DNA of 35,000 nt from contig KV908421.1 of the NCBI GenBank assembly GCA_002005505.1, forward strand, positions 472,724 to 507,723, in the 5' to 3' direction. Made by a program: the position numbers and the translations under genes. Origin of the DNA: Botryococcus braunii (lineage: Eukaryota > Chlorophyta > Trebouxiophyceae). Positions within the stretch are counted from its first letter, which is position 1; each line of letters starts with the position of its first letter. The notes below the pieces were generated by a model. It was not told where the DNA came from, searched no databases, and worked only from the letters and a program-made list of their open reading frames with translations. Below, one piece after another: positions 12,040-35,000 of this stretch.

Positions 12040-12843
12040 TGCAGTCCGATACCCCGACAGACTACCGAAGATGACTCGCTGCAAATTACATACGCGTAAT
12101 CCGGTCCATGCAGCTGGATTTAAGAGGAAGCATGGCATTTTCCATTGACTATAGGCTTAATTTTAACAGCTACGCACGCTTTGAATTGGAGGATGCCATT
12201 ATCTGTTCCTGATCAGGGGCGAAAGCCCCTGATCTGTGGGACCTAAGGGTAGTCGAATACCCTATATTCCTTACAGAGGATTAAAAATTCAATCAATGGG
12301 ACAAAAGAAAATGATTATTCTCTGCAGATGTCTTCGTCCTAATGGCTAAGTTTTGATATTCCTAATGTGGCTGTACAACCGTTGCAAAGAAAGTTGACTG
12401 CAGGCAGACGTTCTACCGACTCTCGAAGCCCGAGTTTTGAGTCTCCATGGGGACTCGAATGGATTCGGTATCCTGGATACGAGGGATCCTGCATGAACTC
12501 ACGAGCGAAACGGGAGTGATACACGTGCTTCTAGTGATGGTGCACATGCTTCTGGTTTCATAAATAGTATATCTCATTTTCCGTGAGACTTCCGGGGTCT
12601 GTGTGATACACACCTATAGTATGAAGGCTGGGCTGCACACCTATTCCGGGTTTGGTTGAGTGACAGCCCGCTTTTCCGTTTTTACGGAGTATGAATCTGA
12701 AGCATGTGGAGTGATTGTGAAGAGCTCGATGATGTTGATTGGTATGGGCTAAATGCTGGTAGCAGTGAGGATGTTTTGAGAAATGCCATGTTAAACAAAC
12801 CTATGCGATATTATACAACTTATTTAAAACGATTTTGATATAG
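12040..12843. promoter_or_regulatory. Shared intergenic region between two divergent genes
   Basis: About 0.8 kb between the first proposed exon of the EVE gene (leftward) and the first proposed exon of the SNF2-HNH gene (rightward). It may hold both promoters or unplaced first exons. The most distinct structure is a perfect 10-bp stem with a GAAA loop at 12211-12234. No TATA box is assigned. Confidence 0.45.
12211..12234. repeat. Perfect 10-bp hairpin with GAAA loop in the divergent spacer
   Basis: GATCAGGGGC, GAAA, GCCCCTGATC. No T-run follows, so it is not an RNA polymerase III or bacterial-type terminator. Role unknown. Confidence 0.8.
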
Positions 12844-25825
<12,982 letters not shown>

Positions 25826-25970
25826 GAATATATTCTTCCCCATTGTATATCCACTTGAAAGAAAGACGTGCAAGGTGCCAGCCAGTCTTAGAAGGCCCGT
25901 TTCTTGATACAGCAACGAAGCGGCAACTGCCGGATCAATCATGGACTTTTAAGTTATATATTGCTAAAGA

Positions 25971-26608
25971 CACGTCTGGCAAAGACAAGTAGACACACAC
26001 ACGGCCGTGTGTGTGTCTACCGCTTTTCCACTATTGGAAAGACTCGTCTACGGGCGTCCTACTCGCGCGAGGAGGCGAGGAGGGCCCGTAAGGACGAGCG
26101 GCTCGAAAAGCCGCGGCGAGGAGGACGCCCTTAAGGACACGTGAACACTGTCCACGACCACCAGCAATCATTTTCAATTCACTTGCAATTGCCTACTTCC
26201 CAAAAGTTCAAAACAAAACTTTTAAGAAAATTAGAGTGACTTGCGGTCTACTGATCGGAACTTGGCTATATATAAACCTACGGGCATGGTCTTATCCTGG
26301 TACGCAAAGGACGCGGCTGTCGACTTTGCGTGTCGACTATGCGGGGAAACTATTTTGGAATGCCCAGAACTATTTTGGAATGCCACGTGCTGCTTACCAG
26401 GATAAGACCATACCCGTAGGTTTATATACAGCCAAGTTCCGATCAGTAGACCGCAAGTCACTCTATTTTTCTTAAAATTCTTGTTTTGAACTTTTGGGAA
26501 GTGGCCAAGTGAAATGAAAATGTTTGCTGGTGGTCGTGGACAGTGTTCACGTGTCCTTACGGGCGTCCTGCTCGCCCTGTGTGTGTCTACTTGTCTTTGA
26601 CAGACGTG
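25971..26608. mobile_element. Foldback (long inverted repeat) element, probably a non-autonomous DNA transposon
   Basis: The left arm (25971-26302) and right arm (26395-26608) are reverse complements at roughly 90 percent by eye, from CACGTCTG...CAAAGACAAG at the ends to CTTATCCTGGTA at the loop. The left arm holds an extra GC-rich stretch of about 110 bp (about 26003-26110) made of further hairpins. The 92-bp loop contains a tandem AACTATTTTGGAATGCC repeat. No open frame of interest and no clear target duplication are seen. Confidence 0.8.
25989..26020. repeat. Perfect 32-bp palindrome in the left foldback arm
   Basis: GTAGACACACACACGG followed at once by its reverse complement CCGTGTGTGTGTCTAC. 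It starts where the left arm departs from the right arm, so it marks the edge of the inserted or inverted segment. Confidence 0.95.
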
Positions 26609-27699
<1,091 letters not shown>

Positions 27700-27734
27700 A
27701 TATATATATATATATATACCGGTATATATATATG

Positions 27735-29021
<1,287 letters not shown>

Positions 29022-29712
29022 TGAAATATTCTGGGCTTGGCGTATCCTGCATGGTGGCGGCACGGAGGGTGTTAGACGATGTCCTCCTACTTGTGCGTTG
29101 TTAAGTAGGCACGGACATATACAAGTCAAGGACTGGTTAGCAACTGATTGATAGACACCCGGAGTGCCACTATAGTTCCAACCAAGTGTTACAATATCTC
29201 TCATCTCTCCTAACAAGGTGACGCAGTTCAAACACGCCTAACCTGCTCTCACCCAGGTCGTGTTCATTACTTTGTCCGATGAGCTAAACTCAACTCTATA
29301 TGTCTAACATGTTCTAACAATGTTCATCTGAGTGCTAAATCCAGGAATACAATAAGGATTAAGTCACCTGCATGGTGGCGGCACGGAGGGTGTTAGACGA
29401 TGTCCTCCTACTTGTGCGTTGTTAAGTAGGCACGGACATATACAAGTCAAGGACTGGTTAGCAACTGATTGATAGACACCCGGAGTGCCACTATAGTTCC
29501 AACCAAGTGCCTTCCCTATCCGTGCTTGCCCCATATGCCTCCTTTCTACAAACGTGTCTGTAACTTGCGTTATGATAGTCTTCGTTCAAATGCATGTATT
29601 GCCTGGCAGAACTCAGGGTTCTGCCTCTCTTTCCTAATTGGTATTGTCTTCATACGGAGACTTGCCATTATTACTCCTCTGAGGGAAAGGCATAAAATTA
29701 ATTAACACAACA
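29022..29712 (-). repeat. 3' LTR of copia copy 2
   Basis: 691 bp, reading TGTTGTGTTAATT... to ...ATATTTCA on the minus strand. It contains a perfect 143-bp duplication. The outer boundary is inferred because the partner LTR is outside the window. Confidence 0.85.
29046..29509 (-). repeat. 143-bp perfect direct repeat inside the copy 2 LTR (29046-29188 and 29367-29509)
   Basis: Two copies 321 bp apart, identical by eye. On the minus strand each begins CACTTGGTTGG and ends GCCACCATGCAGG. The copy nearest the LTR end stops 24 bp before it. Size, borders and position mirror the 136-bp duplication in copy 1. Confidence 0.95.
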
Positions 29713-29721
29713 CTTCCCCTT
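29713..29721 (-). other. Polypurine tract of copy 2
   Basis: AAGGGGAAG on the minus strand, 9 bp downstream of the gag-pol stop codon region and directly before the 3' LTR. Identical to that of copy 1. Confidence 0.9.
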
Positions 29722-29730
29722 GCCTTTACC

Positions 29731-32700
29731 TCACAGAAACTTGGCCAGTCCCAGTGAGTTACGATGTCCCAGAAACACTTGTCTAACTAGTGGTTTGGTA
29801 AAAATGTCAGCCACATTTCTAGCAGATTGAATGTACTTGAATTCAACCTGCCCCTTTGCAATAGCTTCACGTGCGAAATGACAGCTAATTGCAATATGCT
29901 TTGTGTGTTTGGAGTACACCGGATTCCTCAGGTGGTTTATACACCCTTGGTTGTCACAATGAATCTTCACTATCCACGGTAACACTCCAATTTCCTCCAG
30001 GAAACCTCTCAGCCAATTTGCTTCCTTCACAACAGCACTTGCTGCCATGAATTCAGCCTCCACTGTTGAAGTGGCAACAGCAGATTGCTTTTTACTTCCC
30101 CACACTACTGCTCCTCCAAACACAGTGAGGACAAAGCCAGTGGTAGAGAAGCGATGATCCTGATCACCTCCATAGTCGGCATCCACATAGCCTTCTAGCT
30201 CTATCTCCCCCCCTCCGAGAGTTAGAACCAAATCTCGGGTTCCTTTCAGATACTTCAACACACGGATGGCTTCATTCCAATGTGCTGTGGTGGGAGATAT
30301 GCGATAACGAGACAATACACCTACTGCCTGAGCTATATCGGGACGTGTGGTGTTGGCTATATACAGAAGAGACCCTACTAACTCACAGTAACGGTGACCT
30401 GGAGGTAGTGGACTGCCAGCACCAATGCTGTCGCTCCCATCTCTCGGTGCAGGCCTTTGGGACATTACGAAATCTTTTGTCATGGGAGTATCAGGTCCCA
30501 CTGACTCAAGATCCAAGCCAAATTTCTCTACAAGTGCATCGATTTTAGGGATGCAACTCAGGGTGATCAGCCCTTTATCTCTATCTCTCATCACTTGACA
30601 TCCCAAGAAATCCTTCACTTCCCCAAGATCATGGATGGTGAATTCTTTCTTGAGAAGTCCCTTCACTCTCTCGATTTCTGACATGCCCTTGGAAACTATC
30701 AGAAGATCATCAACATAGATCAGCACATAGGACTTTCCTCCATCAGTAGAGCATCTCACATACACTCCCGCATCACTCTTGCACACCTCATACCCCATGA
30801 CTTCAAGTTTGTCATTCAGGGTTTTGTGCCAGGCACGTGGAGCCTGCTTCAGGCCATACAACGCCTTTCTCAATCGGCACACAATATTCTTATCACCATT
30901 CTCAAAGCCAGGAGGTTGCGTTACATATACTTCCTCCTCGAGCTCACCATTCAGAAAGGCGGTCTTAACGTCCACCTGATGAATTTCACAGCCCTCTCTT
31001 GCAGCAACAGCAAGCAGAGCTCTTCTAGCTCCATAGCTACTAGTAGGAGCAAAGACCTCCATCACATCCACTCCAGGGATTTGTCTGCATCCCTGTGCCA
31101 CTAATCTGGCCTTGAATCTCACAACATTGCCATGTGCATCCATTTTCACTGAAAATATCCAGTGAACTGGAATAACCTTATGTCCACGAGGTCTCGGAAC
31201 ATACTCCATGACCTCATGAGTATCTAGAGAATTTTGCTCTTCCTGCATAGCTGCCTTCCAGTATTCCCACTGGGGAGACATCTGTGCTTCTCTCAAATTA
31301 GAGGGAACGTGAATTTTCCCAAATCTGACACCTGTGTGCTTTTCCTCTGAATTGCCTGATTTTCTCTCACTTTGTCCAGAACCCACTACTCTTCCACTGA
31401 CACTCGCTGAGTTACACATCACAGGCTCTCCAGTAGAAGTAGAATGCTCTCTCATAGCACGCTCTCGCTTGGACTCACACTTGGCTTTGCACAAGTTACT
31501 CTGCTCATCCCTCACATCATCCTCCCATGCACAGGTACCTCTCGGACAGTCTTTGTAATTTGGAATCCCTTCACATTGTCCAGACTTCCGATTCACCTCC
31601 TCAGACACACTCTGACATGCATGCAAGAGTTCAGACTCTTCAGGTCTCTCACAAGCAACATCGGGATATGGCAGAGTGTCTGCATACTTCCCCTGATTTA
31701 TGTGATCCACATGCCTCTCAGACCGACTGCATGTCACTGTTGGGAGTGACCTCACATCTCTGACATCACTCTCCCAGGCACAGGTACCTCTCAGTGAGCA
31801 CTTGTAATTTGGTCTGTCTCCACAATGTCTGTGCTCCTGATTCACCTCCTCCTCTCGTCCCTTACATGGAGTCAAGGATGCAGATCCTGTCTCCCGCTCA
31901 CAATCATGTTTGGCTGGTGCAGAGAAAGCATATGATGCTTCCTCTGACCGGTGGCTGCCACCACAGTCCCGTCCAGGAGTGCTCTGACTGGACGGGTTGC
32001 CAGAAGAACTCTGCATGGTCACATCTCTTACATTTCTCTCAGTCACTGAACAAGACCCACCCATACTGCTCAGCTCCCCGGGACCATTTGCAGCTTTGCA
32101 TGTAGCTGCCCCCCTCACTGCACTCACATGCAATTCATGCCCCTCATGTGAATCACCCTCTAGCTGCACTTCCCCTGGTCCCTGTGACAGAGAGTCACAT
32201 TCAGTCAACCCCTCTCGCTCTCTGCTCTCTCCCTTCTCCTGTGGCAGCAGGAGGTCTTTGGCGGCAGTGCGTTGTTCGTGTCGTTGAGCCCGGGTCAGGC
32301 CATCCAATTGGTGGTTGCGGCAATCAGACCTAGTTGGTCTGAGGACCTCCTGGGCTCGCTCCATCTGCGGTCGAAGGTGGGAGTCCTGTCTCACTCCTCT
32401 GGCTAAGTCCTGTACTGCCTCCAGGGTTTGATCCATCTCCACTGGGTCACACAGTCTTCTGGATTCAGGCTCGGGCTCAGCCTCACTGGGGGGTCCTGTG
32501 ACAGGCTGTGTGGGGAGGTTGCTGGAGGCTGGCAGGTACTCAGGCTCACTGTGTGGGTCATCAAGATCTGTCTCAAGGCTGATGTTGGTTGTGCCAGGGG
32601 AGGTGCCGGGAAAGACTGGGGGAGTGTCACTTGCAGAGGGCTCAGGACACAGAAACTCTGTAGACTGTGTTGAGGAAACGCTCATGCCAACCCGAGAGGC

Positions 32701-35000
32701 TCCCCTGAGGTGCTCCACGAAAACCACATCTCTGCTCTCCTTCCAGATACCCCCTCCCACATAGATCCGATAGGCTTTGGAGGAGGCTGAGTAACCAGTA
32801 AGCATCCCTGGCACAGTTTTAGGGGAAAACACAGAGCGCTGGACATCAGGAATGTGCACAAAGGCCAAGCAACCCCAGGTACGCAGTGGGGTTACATTTG
32901 GTTTGTAGCCAAAAAACAATTCTGATGGCGTGCGGTCCCTCCCGGTACTGGGACCCATGTTCAGTAGGGTGCATGCAGTTTCCAGGGCCTCCTTCCACAA
33001 CGTTGGACTGGCAGCTGCAAAAGCCAGAAGAGTCCTGGTACGTTCCTTGAGGGTGCGATTGGCTCTTTCAGCCGCTCCATTCTGTTGCGGGGTGTAAGGA
33101 GCTGAGGTCTCCAATTTAGTCCCCTGGGATGCACAAAATTCTTTGAACGTGGCATTCAGAAATTCAGTTCCACGGTCACACCGGACACACTTCACTTTGG
33201 TTTTCTTCTGGGTCTGCCAGTATAGAATGAGGTCCCTCACAGCAGCACTGATGGCATCTTTGGACTTCACAGGCAGGACCGCCTTTAACTGAGATGACTC
33301 ATCCAAAGCAGTCACCCAGTAACGTTCACCAGTTACTGCAGCAGGAAAAATGGGGCCCACAGTGTCAATATGTACTCTGTCAAGTGGTTCAACAGCTGGT
33401 CTACTGCTTATTCCAAATGGAGGCCGAGACGTCTTTCCCTCAATACATGCTTCACAGTAGACTGGACAATTGGAGCAGGGACATAGGGATGTATCAAGTC
33501 CCGAGACCAGGTCCTCATTGGTTAGGCGCTGCATCCATGTTTCACCTGGATGTCCCATTCTGCTATGCCAGAGGTATCGTCTGGCACAGTTGTGTGAGTT
33601 TTGGGTGGGGGTTTTGGACTTCACAGCAGCTGAAATTCTTCTGTGGTTAACACTGGGACTCAGAGCTACAACTTGATGAATATAAAATAGCCCTTTCTCT
33701 GCACTGATCCGAGACCTCCAGCTGTTTGGACCACAGACTTCAGTGAACGCTCCAACATCATCTGTGCGAAAGACTGCCCCATCCCGCAATGCTGCAGATA
33801 CTGACAGTATGTTTGAGGTTGCAGAAGGAACACACTGAACATGATGTATCCACAGGGGAACTCCCACTCGACTGAGGATGCAGACAGAGCCTGATGCTAC
33901 AATTCCTCCAGTGGCATCTGAAGTGGCCAGATGTAATGGGATGGGTTTGGCATGCACAGTTGGATTATGTAGTAGGGTCACATCATTCACCAGATGTACA
34001 GATGCTCCACTGTCCACCAGCCAGGATTGCAGAGACGAATTTCTGACAGGAGTCTTCAGGATGTTGAGGGAAATTATGTATGGCATACCTCCAGGTGGTG
34101 GAGGTGGGGGAGCTGGGGGTTGGAACCATGCCGGAAAGGCATCCAGTCCAGGGTGCGCCAGCTGGGCTGCAGGAGGGTGTGGGCCACCCATATGTGGAGG
34201 TCCCTGTGGCCACATTCCCTGCAATTGTTGGACCGCTGCCACTACGTTCCGTTGGGTCTCCTCGTCCCGCTTCCTCTTTCGACAGTCCCTCCAGTAATGC
34301 CCCTTCTTATTGCAGTAGTTGCAGATGCCCTTAGTCTCGGACTTGGCCTCAGAGACAGTTGGTTGGGCCTGCTGATGGACTGCACTGGCAGCTGGTGGGG
34401 TATTGGCTCCACTGGAGCCTTGTCCAAGAGCCAAAACCCTTGGTTGGCGAGGAGCATATTCATCAAAACCCACTGCAGCTGCTGTGTTGCGCAGAAGTCC
34501 AGCCAGCTTCTCCAGGGGTTGTGCTGCAGCAGTTGTGATCATTCCTGGCTCTTTAGCTGCATCAGGCAAGCCCTGCACAATCTGGGTTGCAACGTGTGCA
34601 TCCAGTAGAGCATGGTTGTTCCTGTCAAGGCATGCCTTCAGGTTGATCATTCTGTTGACATATTGCGAAATCGTCTCGTCATGTTTCATTCCCTGGCTCA
34701 TTTCTTGGAGCCAATCTGCATTGGCCTCGATATTATATCCACCAATAAACTTTCTGCAGATGAACTCATATGCATCATAAGCAGAGGGCAGATTAGACAG
34801 AGGTCCCAGCCATTCCTCTGGGACTGACTCATAAATCAGTAACATTGCGGCTGCGTCATGTGCTGTACCAGGCATAGCCTCCAGGATGGCAGGCAAAGAC
34901 CCTTTTGACTCATTTGCTGCCAAAAATGCATTCTTCCAAACAATAATATTTGTCCCCCGTTCCTTCAGTTTTATGTGTACCTTGACATTTGTTGGGATAA
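29731..35000 (-). CDS. Copia gag-pol polyprotein, 5' end beyond the window
   Basis: The frame is open from base 35000 to the TGA at 29733-29731. The codon at 34923 is TTG, and the 25 codons upstream of it stay open and align with copy 1 Gag (copy 1 TNVKCPVTLDREG against TNVKVHIKLKERG), so the true start lies roughly 50 codons further upstream. Counting from 34923: zinc knuckle C201-x2-C-x4-H-x4-C214; protease D304-S-G; HHCC region (LWHSRMGHPG, CPCSNCPVYCEAC); integrase D520, D583, E619 (D-x35-E); acidic linker of about 450 residues with an 83-residue internal repeat; reverse transcriptase with YVDD at 30717-30706; RNase H (DADYGGD, TVEAEF, CDNQGC). No stop or frameshift is seen, so this copy also looks coding-competent within the window. 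Confidence 0.95.
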   Translation of the reverse strand, partial: IPTNVKVHIKLKERGTNIIVWKNAFLAANESKGSLPAILEAMPGTAHDAAAMLLIYESVPEEWLGPLSNLPSAYDAYEFICRKFIGGYNIEANADWLQEMSQGMKHDETISQYVNRMINLKACLDRNNHALLDAHVATQIVQGLPDAAKEPGMITTAAAQPLEKLAGLLRNTAAAVGFDEYAPRQPRVLALGQGSSGANTPPAASAVHQQAQPTVSEAKSETKGICNYCNKKGHYWRDCRKRKRDEETQRNVVAAVQQLQGMWPQGPPHMGGPHPPAAQLAHPGLDAFPAWFQPPAPPPPPPGGMPYIISLNILKTPVRNSSLQSWLVDSGASVHLVNDVTLLHNPTVHAKPIPLHLATSDATGGIVASGSVCILSRVGVPLWIHHVQCVPSATSNILSVSAALRDGAVFRTDDVGAFTEVCGPNSWRSRISAEKGLFYIHQVVALSPSVNHRRISAAVKSKTPTQNSHNCARRYLWHSRMGHPGETWMQRLTNEDLVSGLDTSLCPCSNCPVYCEACIEGKTSRPPFGISSRPAVEPLDRVHIDTVGPIFPAAVTGERYWVTALDESSQLKAVLPVKSKDAISAAVRDLILYWQTQKKTKVKCVRCDRGTEFLNATFKEFCASQGTKLETSAPYTPQQNGAAERANRTLKERTRTLLAFAAASPTLWKEALETACTLLNMGPSTGRDRTPSELFFGYKPNVTPLRTWGCLAFVHIPDVQRSVFSPKTVPGMLTGYSASSKAYRIYVGGGIWKESRDVVFVEHLRGASRVGMSVSSTQSTEFLCPEPSASDTPPVFPGTSPGTTNISLETDLDDPHSEPEYLPASSNLPTQPVTGPPSEAEPEPESRRLCDPVEMDQTLEAVQDLARGVRQDSHLRPQMERAQEVLRPTRSDCRNHQLDGLTRAQRHEQRTAAKDLLLPQEKGESREREGLTECDSLSQGPGEVQLEGDSHEGHELHVSAVRGAATCKAANGPGELSSMGGSCSVTERNVRDVTMQSSSGNPSSQSTPGRDCGGSHRSEEASYAFSAPAKHDCERETGSASLTPCKGREEEVNQEHRHCGDRPNYKCSLRGTCAWESDVRDVRSLPTVTCSRSERHVDHINQGKYADTLPYPDVACERPEESELLHACQSVSEEVNRKSGQCEGIPNYKDCPRGTCAWEDDVRDEQSNLCKAKCESKRERAMREHSTSTGEPVMCNSASVSGRVVGSGQSERKSGNSEEKHTGVRFGKIHVPSNLREAQMSPQWEYWKAAMQEEQNSLDTHEVMEYVPRPRGHKVIPVHWIFSVKMDAHGNVVRFKARLVAQGCRQIPGVDVMEVFAPTSSYGARRALLAVAAREGCEIHQVDVKTAFLNGELEEEVYVTQPPGFENGDKNIVCRLRKALYGLKQAPRAWHKTLNDKLEVMGYEVCKSDAGVYVRCSTDGGKSYVLIYVDDLLIVSKGMSEIERVKGLLKKEFTIHDLGEVKDFLGCQVMRDRDKGLITLSCIPKIDALVEKFGLDLESVGPDTPMTKDFVMSQRPAPRDGSDSIGAGSPLPPGHRYCELVGSLLYIANTTRPDIAQAVGVLSRYRISPTTAHWNEAIRVLKYLKGTRDLVLTLGGGEIELEGYVDADYGGDQDHRFSTTGFVLTVFGGAVVWGSKKQSAVATSTVEAEFMAASAVVKEANWLRGFLEEIGVLPWIVKIHCDNQGCINHLRNPVYSKHTKHIAISCHFAREAIAKGQVEFKYIQSARNVADIFTKPLVRQVFLGHRNSLGLAKFL
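31510..31860 (-). repeat. In-frame 249-bp (83-aa) repeat in the integrase-RT linker of copy 2
   Basis: CACAGGTACCTCTC and its surroundings recur exactly 249 bp apart (31530 and 31779). In protein, EEVN-x-[EK]...C-x3-PNYK-x-x-x-RGTCAWE-x-DVRD appears twice. The copies have diverged by point changes but keep the frame. Copy 1 has no clear equivalent. Confidence 0.8.

Larger units (their letters stand above)
29022..35000 (-). mobile_element. Ty1/copia LTR retrotransposon copy 2, 5' part beyond the window
   Basis: Minus strand. The 3' LTR (29712-29022), polypurine tract (29721-29713) and gag-pol (from beyond 35000 to 29731) are present; the rest of Gag, the leader and the 5' LTR lie outside. The LTR end is inferred from its match to the end of copy 1: ...ACGCC(A/T)GAA/AAGC...TTCA, 24-25 bp after the duplicated block. 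The left flanking 5 bp is TGTCC (29017-29021), which should recur beyond the 5' LTR. It belongs to the same lineage as copy 1, with the same polypurine tract and closely similar pol, but diverged. Confidence 0.93.

Noticed and set aside
12211..12234. Intrinsic terminator
   Set aside because: No T-run follows, and the window is eukaryotic, so a bacterial terminator is not expected.
29046..29509. Possible CRISPR-like or tandem regulatory array
   Set aside because: Only two long copies, both within an LTR; explained as an intra-LTR duplication.
34921..34923. Start codon of copia copy 2 gag-pol
   Set aside because: The codon is TTG, and the frame is open and homologous to copy 1 upstream of it, so it is not a start.

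Overview
The window is eukaryotic nuclear DNA, almost certainly from a green-plant (streptophyte) lineage. It contains many short exons joined by phase-matched GT-AG introns, very long CT/GT/GA/TA microsatellites, Ty1/copia LTR retrotransposons, and genes whose closest remembered relatives are plant proteins: a UNE2-type major facilitator and an SNF2-HNH protein of the AT5G07810/ZRANB3 type. A charophyte alga such as Chara would fit, but that is only an inference. There are no prokaryotic operons, CRISPR arrays or phage genes.

Layout. 1-605 (-) holds the first exons of an MFS transporter that runs off the left edge. 606-1870 is non-coding, with a GC-rich hairpin cluster and a compound microsatellite. 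1876-9066 (+) is a complete, apparently intact copia element: 867-bp LTRs differing at one base, a perfect 5-bp target duplication, a half-tRNA primer-binding site, and one 1708-codon gag-pol frame. 10804-12039 (-) is a spliced EVE-domain gene of the THYN1 family. About 0.8 kb away and divergently oriented, 12844-25825 (+) is a gene of at least 25 exons for an SNF2-family DNA translocase fused to an HNH nuclease, with an N-terminal Cys-rich module, a PCNA-interacting PIP box and a C-terminal zinc finger. Three of its introns are swollen by microsatellites, and one intron appears to be GC-AG.

25971-28973 is rich in inverted repeats: a 638-bp foldback element, two abutting perfect palindromes, a repeated hairpin, a (TA)n array containing a 414-bp terminal-inverted-repeat element, and a degenerate tandem repeat. 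29022-35000 (-) is a second, related copia element, cut by the right edge. The gag-pol frame remains open to the last base, and homology to the first element shows that the TTG at 34923 is not its start.

The main points of interest are these. (a) Both copia families carry a perfect interrupted duplication of about 140 bp inside the LTR, with the same boundaries and architecture but different sequence. (b) An EVE-domain gene, from a family linked to modified-base recognition, is paired divergently with a translocase-HNH nuclease gene. (c) Several palindromic or foldback elements are undescribed as far as I can tell. The exon models were built by hand from reading frames, splice consensus and phase continuity; transcript data would settle the uncertain ends.
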